Assembly: GCF_008693065.1 (NCBI RefSeq)
Contig: NZ_VXKH01000001.1
Span: 1-64,000 of the forward strand
Reading direction: 5' to 3'
Source: Corynebacterium tuscaniense
GTDB lineage: Bacteria; Actinomycetota; Actinomycetes; Mycobacteriales; Mycobacteriaceae
DNA: 64,000 nucleotides
In this document: positions 57,054 through 64,000 of the stretch, piece after piece
Layout of the letters: the number at the start of each line of letters is the position of its first letter
Numbering within the stretch: the first letter of the stretch is position 1
The notes under the pieces: model-generated
What the model was told of the DNA's origin: nothing
The model's database searches: none
Seen by the model: only the letters and a program-made list of their open reading frames with translations
Made by a program: the position numbers and the translations under genes

Positions 57054-58715
57054 TTAGGTTTCCTCGCGCCACACCTCGTCCGTCCACAGCGTGGACAGAG
57101 TGAGGATCGTGGCGCGTTGATCTTTTTCAGCGATACGCCTGCGCCATTGGCGGCGCACCCACCGGTCGTGGGACGTGATGATGACGGTGCCTTCGAAGTC
57201 CAACAGTGCTTCCTCAAGCTCTTCGGCAAGGGCGAGGGAGAGGTGGTTCGTGGGCTCGTCGAGAAGCAGCAAATCCGGCGGGGAGGACAAGATCAACCCC
57301 AAGGAGACGCGGCGACGTTGGCCGAGGGAGAGGTCCTGCAGCGGTTGTTCTGCTTGCTCCTGTGTCATGAGGCCCATCTCGACGATCTCCGGGAGCATAT
57401 CCAGCGCCGTCACCGAGGGGTCCGTCCAGGTGTCATCCTGCTCGAGGCGTGCCACCGTCATCTCTTCCGGCATGTGGAGTTCGCCGGAATAGTCGGTGAG
57501 CTCACCGTCCAGGATTTTCAGCAGTGTGGACTTGCCAGCGCCATTCGGTCCCTCCACGAGGAGCTGCTGGCCAGGCTGCACCTTGATGGTCAGCGGTGCT
57601 AACCGATCTTCAACCGCGAGATCCTTCGTCACTACCGCGGGCACACCGAGAGAGGTAGCAGTGTGGGATGGCAGGCCCTGGAAGCGCAACCGTTTCGGAG
57701 GTGCAGGAATCTCACGGCGCTCGAGCGCTTCGAGGCGGTTCTCCGCGGACTTGCGGCGGCCACCGATGGTCTTGGCCGCGCGATCGGCATAGAACTTGGC
57801 TGCCTTGCGAGTTTCGGTCTTGTTCTCGAAGGAGTGGAACACGTCTTCGTCCGTAATCGCGGCGGCTTTCTCCAGCCGGGCGCGTTCGTGTTCCTGCGCG
57901 GCATAGTCGGTAGCCCACCGTGCGCGTCGGGCCTCGCGGGCGACCAGGTAATCGGAGAAGGAACCGGAGAAACGCGCACCCTGGCGGGTTTCTTCACCGA
58001 AGCCGCCCTCCGCACCCAGACCGGGGTCGAGGTCAACCAGCCCATCGCAGGCGCTATCCAAGAAGAAGCGGTCGTGGGATGCTGCCAGAACCGGACCCTT
58101 GAAAGCGCGCAATTCTTCAATGAGGAAGTCCACGGCCTCATCATCGAGGTGGTTCGTGGGCTCGTCCAACACCATCGCATCCACGGGGCGCAGCAGCAGC
58201 GCTGCAAGCGCGAAGCGGCGGCGCTGACCACCAGACATCTCGCCCAGGGGAGTGCTCAACTCAACATTGGCAAGACCAAGGCCAGCCAACACAGCAGCAA
58301 TGCGGGCATCGAGTTCCCACACACCGGAATTCTCCGCGCGGGCGAGAGCCGCATCGAATTGATCCGAGTACTTGTCCGGATCCTCTGCCATCATTCCCGA
58401 CAGTTCGGTGATGGCGCGTTCGACGCCGCGGAGTTCGTGCACGGATTCGTCGATAAGCGACTGTGCAGGAGCACTGAATGGCAGCGACGTTTCTTGCGCG
58501 ATGAATCCGGTCAACTCTGGGGTAATGATCGTGCCGGCTGTTGGTTTCAGATCACCGCTGATGAGTGACAACAGAGTGGACTTGCCGGCGCCGTTCTCAC
58601 CGATGAGACCCGTCACTGATCCGGCGGGGACCGCAAAAGAAACGTCGGTGAGGACGCGGTGTCCATCCGGATAACTAAAGGAAACTCCGTCTAAACCGAT
58701 GTGGGTGTGCCGCAT
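57054..58715 (-). CDS. ABC-F family ATP-binding protein
   Basis: A soluble protein of 553 residues with two ABC ATPase domains and no membrane part. Walker A motifs are GENGAGKSTLL and GPNGAGKSTLL, and both Walker B/H-loop regions read LDEPTNHL. The first signature is MSGGQRRRFAL and the second LSLGQRRRVSLG (a Leu in place of the first Gly). ABC-F proteins act on ribosomes, as translation factors or antibiotic-resistance factors. No family-specific resistance motif is evident, so a housekeeping or self-protection role cannot be decided. It starts 6 bp after the lipoprotein gene upstream. Confidence 0.92.
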   Translation of the reverse strand: MRHTHIGLDGVSFSYPDGHRVLTDVSFAVPAGSVTGLIGENGAGKSTLLSLISGDLKPTAGTIITPELTGFIAQETSLPFSAPAQSLIDESVHELRGVERAITELSGMMAEDPDKYSDQFDAALARAENSGVWELDARIAAVLAGLGLANVELSTPLGEMSGGQRRRFALAALLLRPVDAMVLDEPTNHLDDEAVDFLIEELRAFKGPVLAASHDRFFLDSACDGLVDLDPGLGAEGGFGEETRQGARFSGSFSDYLVAREARRARWATDYAAQEHERARLEKAAAITDEDVFHSFENKTETRKAAKFYADRAAKTIGGRRKSAENRLEALERREIPAPPKRLRFQGLPSHTATSLGVPAVVTKDLAVEDRLAPLTIKVQPGQQLLVEGPNGAGKSTLLKILDGELTDYSGELHMPEEMTVARLEQDDTWTDPSVTALDMLPEIVEMGLMTQEQAEQPLQDLSLGQRRRVSLGLILSSPPDLLLLDEPTNHLSLALAEELEEALLDFEGTVIITSHDRWVRRQWRRRIAEKDQRATILTLSTLWTDEVWREET

Positions 58716-58721
58716 GTGAGA

Positions 58722-59606
58722 TCACTTCTTGTACGTCGTTGCGGTGGTCATGTCTTGGACCACCTTGAAATCAGGGTTAGGTCCAGCGTAAACAGTGCGG
58801 GTGGTGGCCGCGTTCTCGCCGGCGATGGGAAGAAGTTTGTTCAGATCTACCGTGATCGTCCCTTGTGATGTGGTGGACCATTCTTCAGCAGTCAGGTTAT
58901 CCTCACCATCCAGATTCAGAGTCTTCTTCGCGGGTTCCTCCTGGACCTGAACATCCAGCGTGACGGTATTCCCATCGCGGGAGGTCAACGAGTAGGTGGT
59001 TGTGCGGCGCATGTTCGTCTCACCCAACGTCCGCGTTTCCACCGACCATGTTGCTCCCACGCCCACCGGCTCCACGGGGAACACCGGGTTAGTGGAAATG
59101 ATCTGCAGCAGCGCGCGCTCAATGACTGCGCGCCCCTCATCGGAACTGCCTTCTGGGGGCAACAGTTTGATGTCCTCGATCTGTCCCTGCACATCGGTGG
59201 TCCAGCGCATGCGGAAACCTTCAGCGGTCAACGCCTCAGTGCCGGTGTCCAGGTTGGAATGCTTCGGCTCACCCACGGTGAACTCAGCGACGTTTCCGTC
59301 CACCACAGCAACAGATAATGGCAGGGTTACTTGCTCGACGTCGCCTCCGGCGGGAGCCTCCACGCTCACCTTGTCTGTTGCCACAGCGCCCTGGTGCGCG
59401 GCGTAGGACACAGTGATCTCCGATTCTTGTGGGGAAAATGAATAGACCAGCTGCTCTTTATCGCCTTCACCTGCGGAAATGAGCTTCACGTCAGGTGTGT
59501 CCACGGCAAAATCAGGGATCTCCTCAATCGGATCAGTTCTGGAACAACCGGAGACAACCAAGGCACTGGCCACAAGAAGAGTGGCGGTGATTCTACGCAA
59601 ACTCAC
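58722..59606 (-). CDS. Putative lipoprotein of unknown function
   Basis: A 294-residue exported protein with lipobox VVSGC (Cys21). The mature part is beta-rich and Thr/Glu-rich, with a segment VGVGATWSVETRTLG near residue 190 that is common in DUF6263-like secreted proteins. I do not recognise it with certainty. The start is GTG 59606. TAGGTT ends 6 nt upstream on the minus strand, so the mRNA may be leaderless. The only ribosome-site-like AAGGA is too close. It is followed after 6 bp by the ABC-F gene and is divergent from lspA. Confidence 0.75.
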   Translation of the reverse strand: MSLRRITATLLVASALVVSGCSRTDPIEEIPDFAVDTPDVKLISAGEGDKEQLVYSFSPQESEITVSYAAHQGAVATDKVSVEAPAGGDVEQVTLPLSVAVVDGNVAEFTVGEPKHSNLDTGTEALTAEGFRMRWTTDVQGQIEDIKLLPPEGSSDEGRAVIERALLQIISTNPVFPVEPVGVGATWSVETRTLGETNMRRTTTYSLTSRDGNTVTLDVQVQEEPAKKTLNLDGEDNLTAEEWSTTSQGTITVDLNKLLPIAGENAATTRTVYAGPNPDFKVVQDMTTATTYKK

Positions 59607-59641
59607 TCCTTGAACCTACCGCCGACTAAGGTTAGGGGCCA

Positions 59642-60115
59642 ATGACCTCCCTAACTCATAAGCGCACGCATCTGGCCCTCATCATGGTCGCCGTGGGAAT
59701 CATCGATCAGATTCTCAAGCAGATCATGGTGTCTTCACTGACGCCAGGAGAACCTTTCTACCTGATCGGGGACTGGTTCCGGCTTCTTCTCGTGTTCAAT
59801 CCGGGTGCTGCTTTCTCCCTTGGCAGTAATTCCACGTGGCTGTTCACCACCATTCAGCTTGTTTTTGTGGTGGGTGCGCTCATTGCGGCGCCACGCTTGA
59901 AAACTCGATGGGAGCTCGTCGGTCTTGCCCTCATTGCCGGTGGTGCTTTGGGGAACCTCATTGACCGACTTTTCCGTGATCCAGGCTTCTGGTTCGGGCA
60001 TGTGGTGGATTACATCTCTATTGGCTCCTTCGCAGTGTTCAATTTTGCAGATATGGCTATCAATGTCGGGGTGATCGTGTTCATCATCTCGCTGTTCTTT
60101 GCGGGGAAGAAATGA
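59642..60115 (+). CDS. lspA: Lipoprotein signal peptidase
   Basis: The membrane aspartyl protease that removes signal peptides from diacylated prolipoproteins, 157 residues with four helices. Catalytic Asp residues lie in [12 protein letters not shown] and [32 protein letters not shown] is also typical. AAGG sits about 10 nt before ATG 59642. The stop overlaps the rluD start (ATGA). Several lipoproteins in this window (CtaC, the MTB12-like protein, the 58722 lipoprotein, the adaptor at 63222) should be its substrates. Confidence 0.96.
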   Translation: MTSLTHKRTHLALIMVAVGIIDQILKQIMVSSLTPGEPFYLIGDWFRLLLVFNPGAAFSLGSNSTWLFTTIQLVFVVGALIAAPRLKTRWELVGLALIAGGALGNLIDRLFRDPGFWFGHVVDYISIGSFAVFNFADMAINVGVIVFIISLFFAGKK

Positions 60116-61023
60116 GCAAGTACAGGTCACTTGTCGTGCCTGAAGGCCTCGACGGCATGCGCGTTGATGCCGCCGTTGCCAAAGCATTCGGAGTTTCACG
60201 TACGGTCGCCGCGGAGCTCGAAGTGCTTATCGACGGCTCCTTGGCCCCCAAATCCACCCGCCTTTCCACCGGCCAAACCTTGGAGGTGACCCTGCCGGAG
60301 CCGAAAGCGCCACCGATGCCAAAGGAGGAATTGGTGGAGGGGCTGACCATTTTGTATGAAGATGCGGATGTCATCGTCGTCGATAAGCCAGTCGGCGTTG
60401 CTGCGCACCCGACCTTGGGATGGGAAGGGCCGACTGTTGTGGGCGGGCTGTATGCGATGGGCTTTCAGCTGCCTGATGCGGGGCCACCTGAGCGCAAAGG
60501 CATTGTGCAGCGCCTTGACGTGGGCACGTCTGGCGTGATGGTGGTGGCTAATTCCATCCCGGGCTATTCAGTACTGAAGCGCGCGTTCAAGGAACGCACC
60601 GTGGATAAGACCTACCACGCGGTTGTGCAGGGGCTTCCGGATCCGATCGTGGGCACGATTGATGCGCCGATTGGCCGTCACCCTTCGTCTGGGTGGAAGT
60701 TCGCCGTGACGTCGGATGGCCGCCATTCCGTCACGCATTACGAGGTGTTGGAGGCTTTCCGTGAGGCGAGCTTGCTAGAGATTCAGCTGGAAACGGGACG
60801 CACGCACCAGATTCGCGTGCACATGTCTTCAGTGGGGCACCCGTGCGTGGGCGATCCGATGTATGGCTCCGATCCCAATTTGAGCGCGCGACTTGTTTTG
60901 AACCGCCAGTGGTTGCACGCGACGAAGCTCGGATTTATTCATCCGGGCAAAGGCACATGGATGGAGGTTGAGTCACCTTATCCAGCGGACCTTCAACATG
61001 CGGTGGATGTGCTCCGCGGATGA
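60112..61023 (+). CDS. rluD: RluA/RluD-family pseudouridine synthase
   Basis: Converts uridines of 23S rRNA to pseudouridine. The 303-residue product has an N-terminal S4 RNA-binding domain ([17 protein letters not shown] and following) and the catalytic domain. There the Asp is in [13 protein letters not shown] (Gln in place of the His of the common HRLD) and the structural motif is [11 protein letters not shown]. The lspA-rluD pairing is normal in many bacteria. The start overlaps lspA. Confidence 0.93.
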   Translation: MSKYRSLVVPEGLDGMRVDAAVAKAFGVSRTVAAELEVLIDGSLAPKSTRLSTGQTLEVTLPEPKAPPMPKEELVEGLTILYEDADVIVVDKPVGVAAHPTLGWEGPTVVGGLYAMGFQLPDAGPPERKGIVQRLDVGTSGVMVVANSIPGYSVLKRAFKERTVDKTYHAVVQGLPDPIVGTIDAPIGRHPSSGWKFAVTSDGRHSVTHYEVLEAFREASLLEIQLETGRTHQIRVHMSSVGHPCVGDPMYGSDPNLSARLVLNRQWLHATKLGFIHPGKGTWMEVESPYPADLQHAVDVLRG

Positions 61024-61496
61024 AACGCGTACTCGCTGCCCTTGGCTGCCTCGCGTGCCTTGCCGGCATCTACATGTTGGGTCTGACCACGGGGATTGAT
61101 CCGAATCTCATGGGGGATCAGCTTGGCCCTGACAATAATGAGTCCGCGATGGAATATGCACAGCGATCCCAAGACTCCCTTGCGGAAGCGAATGAACCTG
61201 CTTTCGCACTGGTCACCTTTTCTTCGCCTCTCGCGCCGGCTGATGCGGCGACCTTGTTACGGGATGTGCGCCGTGTGAACCAGATCATCGTCGCGGATGC
61301 GCCTCCGATCACCGTGGGGGAGATGCCGGACCGTACTCAAGTTTTCGGCACTGAGCCACTCATCGCCGTTGTGGTCTGGGAAGAGGGGGACGTCTTGCGT
61401 TCGCTTGTGAGAGACCCCCGCATCGCAATCATCGACGTCCTCCCGCCCGATGCTGTGTGGGGCACTTTCGGTATTCGTGTCTATTCGAACAAGTAG
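61020..61496 (+). CDS. Small membrane-anchored protein of unknown function
   Basis: A 158-residue protein with an N-terminal hydrophobic anchor or signal peptide (about residues 2-23) and a mixed outer domain of about 120 residues. The domain has no Cys after the signal region and no motif I recognise. ATG 61020 overlaps the rluD stop by four bases, so it is made with lspA and rluD. The three-gene coupling suggests an envelope role, but this is inference. Confidence 0.75.
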   Translation: MKRVLAALGCLACLAGIYMLGLTTGIDPNLMGDQLGPDNNESAMEYAQRSQDSLAEANEPAFALVTFSSPLAPADAATLLRDVRRVNQIIVADAPPITVGEMPDRTQVFGTEPLIAVVVWEEGDVLRSLVRDPRIAIIDVLPPDAVWGTFGIRVYSNK

Positions 61497-61597
61497 TCAG
61501 TATTATTTGTAAATAGTTTGAATTTGCCCTTGCGGATCGAAAATATGTTCTGGTATTGTTGTGCCTAGGAAATTGAAGTATCGAAGGGGGTGAGATC

Positions 61598-63157
61598 GTG
61601 TCAGCTTCAGATGGGCGAAAGCGATTGGAAAAGATCATAGAGAACGGGGAGGACACCCAACCGGAGCAAGAACCTGCATACTTTGCCACCGAGTGTCCGA
61701 ATAATGAAAATGCGGAATATGCCTCGCTGCTGCGCCAGTGTCAGTTCGGACTATTTGGGCTCTACGCCGAAGACGGACAGGATTTCGCGGGTTCCAGTGA
61801 TGACATTCACGTGGAGATAGCCAAGCTGAGTGCCGTCACAGGGATGGGGAAAAAGGCGATTGAAAATGCAATGTGTGCCTACATGCGGCTTCAAGAGCTA
61901 CCGATGTTGCGGGACCTTCAAAGAAGGACACAGCGCCTCGATCTGTCCCGCTTAATCACCATTGATAACCAGCTTGCGCGGTTGGGCAACGACATCACGG
62001 ATGAGATGCTCGCTGCTTTTGATGAGCTGCTGGCAGGACTGTTTAGTCCCTCCACGGAGAATCAGCAATTGCCCACGCCGTGGATGATCAAGAACCGAAT
62101 GAAGAAGCTTCTGGCAGCCTGTGATCCGAATGTTGATTACTGCTCAAAGAAGAAAAGAGTCCGCGAGCAGAGTGAAGATGTACCGCCGGGGCGCTGCAAG
62201 GTCTCATTCAGCGCGGAAAACGAAGATGTTGGCAGCGCTCGCCTGAACGTTGTTGGGGATTGCGCAACAATGGCTTCTATCCGCGCATTCGTCGAAGAAA
62301 CAGCGCGTGAACACAAACTGAGCCTGGCGGATGCAACGGTGAAGCTGCTTACCGGAGATGTGGCTCCTGCCGCCAAAGTAGTGGTCTATGGCTACGCGCC
62401 GAAGAATGCTGATGGCTTGATTGATCGCACCACCTCGGTATATATCCCCTCGTTCGGCTGGACCACGGCACCGGGAACCGCGATGTTTCACTTCATGGCG
62501 GACGCGAATGGCACGGTCGTGGACTTGGACAGCAAGGACCTTAACCGTGCTGTAGCTGGATATGTGGCACCGGATGACATCAAAGCAAAGGTTCGGTGGC
62601 GTGACGGTACTTGCGTCTGGCCAGGCTGCCATGTCCCTGCGGAGAGCTGCCAAATGGATCACCGAATTTCTTACCGCGAGGGCGGTCGGACGAAGGTGGG
62701 CAATCTCTATTGTCTGTGTCAGCGACATCACAATATAAAAACCGATAAACGTGCGTACTACTTGCCAGATCCGGTGACTGGGGAAGTGGTGTGGCTTTTG
62801 CCCGACGGGACGTACATGAAGTCGGAGCGTGAAGGGTTCATTCAAAGACAGGTGCTGGCTGAGAACCCGCAGTGGAAGACAACATTGCGCGGGCTGTTGA
62901 AGCTAAGGCGGCATGCAACAAGGTTCTTTGCCCTAGCGCACACGATCATGGACCGGTATGAAGAAAATCGGGACTATGAGGCATGCGTGAATTCGCTCGA
63001 GTCTTTAGAAGCGGAATACAAATTGGTTTTCCCCTTCCACCCAACACCACCGCCAACTACACCAGACCCTGATTTCGAACCTCCACAGGACCCATTGGAT
63101 GATCGGCCCACGGTGCAAGACCTGAGCATGGAGCGCCGAATGAGCCTTCCATCTTAA
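61598..63157 (+). CDS. HNH endonuclease-type protein (DUF222/REP13E12-like)
   Basis: A 519-residue protein. The N-terminal two-thirds is helical and charged with no catalytic motif. A C-terminal HNH domain (about residues 338-385) contains CVWPGCHVPAESCQMDHRIS, GNLYCLCQRHHNIKT and zinc-type CxxC pairs, giving the D-H...N...H pattern. Such DUF222-HNH proteins occur in several copies in actinobacterial genomes and their role is unknown. A strong ribosome site AAGGGGGTGA lies 5-6 nt before GTG 61598. The AT-rich 100 bp upstream probably holds its own promoter. Confidence 0.85.
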   Translation: MSASDGRKRLEKIIENGEDTQPEQEPAYFATECPNNENAEYASLLRQCQFGLFGLYAEDGQDFAGSSDDIHVEIAKLSAVTGMGKKAIENAMCAYMRLQELPMLRDLQRRTQRLDLSRLITIDNQLARLGNDITDEMLAAFDELLAGLFSPSTENQQLPTPWMIKNRMKKLLAACDPNVDYCSKKKRVREQSEDVPPGRCKVSFSAENEDVGSARLNVVGDCATMASIRAFVEETAREHKLSLADATVKLLTGDVAPAAKVVVYGYAPKNADGLIDRTTSVYIPSFGWTTAPGTAMFHFMADANGTVVDLDSKDLNRAVAGYVAPDDIKAKVRWRDGTCVWPGCHVPAESCQMDHRISYREGGRTKVGNLYCLCQRHHNIKTDKRAYYLPDPVTGEVVWLLPDGTYMKSEREGFIQRQVLAENPQWKTTLRGLLKLRRHATRFFALAHTIMDRYEENRDYEACVNSLESLEAEYKLVFPFHPTPPPTTPDPDFEPPQDPLDDRPTVQDLSMERRMSLPS

Positions 63158-63221
63158 GTTTGGTGGTGTGTAAAGTGTCTTCAGTAAGTTTGTTCTCATC
63201 CCCTGAAAGTGGAGAATCATT

Positions 63222-64000
63222 TTGTCATCTCAACACACCATGTGGGCACGTCGGGCTGGGGTCTCATTGGCCATGGCAACGTCTCTGTTTTTCACCACCG
63301 CTTGTGGTGCGGGTGAGAAGGGTGCTAACGATGCTGTTTCAGCGGGCGATTACGCGGTGGCAGCACGTGAAAATGTAGTGGACAGCATCGTCGTTGATGG
63401 CACTGTAGAGCCGGTACGTACTGCCGCGATTTCCAGCACTCTGACAGTTCCGGTGGGGACCGTGCATGTGCAGGTAGGGGACCGTGTCAAACAGGGGCAG
63501 CTGCTGGTGACAATGGATACGTCTTCCATCGAGCGTCAGCTGAATGCTTCCGGTGAGCCGATCACGATGACAGCTGCTGCAGGCCAAGTCGAACGTGCAG
63601 TTCAGGACGCCGGTGAGGCCATTCATGACAGCATTAGTTCCATCTTCCCACAGGGGGCTCCGCCGCCACCACCACCGGCACCCGCCCCTGCTCCAGGTCC
63701 GAGCCGGGAGGAGATTGAACAGGCCCTCGTTGAAGCGCATGAACAAGGGCGTGTGGAAGGCCAGAATGAAGCTCAGGCCGCTGTCGAAGAGCAGCTGGGT
63801 ACACAGCAGGGTATTCCACCTGGGATGGGAGAGGATACGAGCACTCTTGAGTACCAGATGGAAGAACGTGAGATTTTTGCGCCGATGGACGGTGTTGTCA
63901 CCAAGATCGAGGCGCAAGAAGGTGCCCCAGCTGCTGGTGCTTTGTTGACTATTGCGGATGCTTCGCGCTTGCTGGTCAAGGCGAATGTGCGTGAGACTGA
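63222..64000 (+). CDS. Lipoprotein efflux adaptor (HlyD/RND-type periplasmic adaptor), N-terminal part
   Basis: An open frame of 259 residues that runs off the right edge. The signal peptide ends in lipobox TTAC (Cys28). A half-lipoyl segment follows (VDGTVEPVRTAAISSTLTV ... VQVGDRVKQGQLLVTMDTS). Then comes a linker with a run of prolines and alanines (about residues 149-162) and a Glu/Gln-rich helix. The second half-lipoyl is EIFAPMDGVVTKIEAQEGA ... LLTIAD. This is the order of MacA/HlyD adaptors of ABC exporters. The start is TTG 63222 with GGAG 7-8 nt upstream. The ATG at 63240 would lie inside the signal peptide. The partner transporter should follow outside the window. Confidence 0.88.
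   Translation, partial: MSSQHTMWARRAGVSLAMATSLFFTTACGAGEKGANDAVSAGDYAVAARENVVDSIVVDGTVEPVRTAAISSTLTVPVGTVHVQVGDRVKQGQLLVTMDTSSIERQLNASGEPITMTAAAGQVERAVQDAGEAIHDSISSIFPQGAPPPPPPAPAPAPGPSREEIEQALVEAHEQGRVEGQNEAQAAVEEQLGTQQGIPPGMGEDTSTLEYQMEEREIFAPMDGVVTKIEAQEGAPAAGALLTIADASRLLVKANVRET

Noticed and set aside
59627-59641. Leaderless promoter for lspA (TAAGGT before ATG 59642)
   Set aside because: The gap is 9 nt instead of 7-8, and AAGG could serve as a ribosome site, so I did not list it as a promoter.

Overview
The window is core chromosome of a Corynebacterium, or a very close mycolic-acid actinomycete. The gene order matches the C. glutamicum / M. tuberculosis blocks I know: aceF-pepA-ilvE; ltsA-ctaC-ctaF-ctaE-qcrCAB-NlpC/P60-ripC-pimB'-glk-plsC; aroG-pknL-Rv2175c-mptA-idsA; the dcw cluster from mraZ to wag31; then ileS-dinB and lspA-rluD. 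Phosphatidylinositol-mannoside and lipomannan enzymes (PimB', MptA), the cytochrome bc1-aa3 branch with a di-haem QcrC and an actinobacterial CtaF, and a Wag31 growth-pole protein all fit. No rRNA, tRNA, IS element, prophage or CRISPR array was seen. The species was not determined.

Layout. 1-8.4 kb: lipoyl-domain end of AceF (minus strand, cut by the window edge), a small conserved protein, PepA, IlvE, an orphan CobT with a DUF3043 protein, an A-type Fe-S carrier and the LtsA-type asparagine synthase. 8.9-15.2 kb: respiratory cluster ctaC-ctaF and ctaE-qcrCAB with candidate GlxR (cAMP-receptor type) sites. 15.2-20.5 kb: a ydaO-type c-di-AMP riboswitch in front of an NlpC/P60 hydrolase, then ripC, pimB', glk, plsC and an exoribonuclease. 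21-27 kb: aroG, pknL and its divergent DNA-binding partner, mptA, idsA and a GNAT enzyme. 27-28.2 kb: two small conserved proteins, the first behind a LexA-like SOS box.

28.2-47.4 kb is the division and cell-wall cluster: mraZ, rsmH, ftsL, ftsI, murE, murF, mraY, murD, ftsW, murG, murC, ftsQ, ftsZ, pgeF, yggS, sepF, yggT, wag31. It makes the lipid-linked peptidoglycan precursor, polymerises septal wall, builds the Z ring and ends with the polar scaffold. Its promoter region holds a 10-bp-period GTGGG array (MraZ box) and a second array in the opposite orientation about 200 bp upstream. 47.45-52.2 kb: a T-box leader, ileS and dinB. 52.1-57 kb: a two-component system divergent from a membrane acyltransferase-like protein and a membrane-anchored trypsin-like protease, then ansA and an MTB12-like lipoprotein. 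57-64 kb: an ABC-F ATPase with a lipoprotein, lspA, rluD, a small membrane-anchored unknown, an HNH/DUF222 protein and the start of a lipoprotein efflux adaptor cut by the window end.

No wholly new multi-gene system was found. The most interesting signals are regulatory: the paired inverted MraZ-like arrays with a terminator-like hairpin between them, the SOS box before a HEPN-type gene, three 10-bp-phased AGCGTT repeats before ctaC, a perfect GlxR palindrome upstream of the c-di-AMP riboswitch, and a recurring promoter design (TANNNT 7-8 nt before the start codon) that implies many leaderless mRNAs and settles several start sites. At protein level, CobT has Gln where the family has its catalytic Glu, PknL lacks PASTA domains, and the efflux adaptor has a proline-rich linker where a coiled-coil hairpin is usual.
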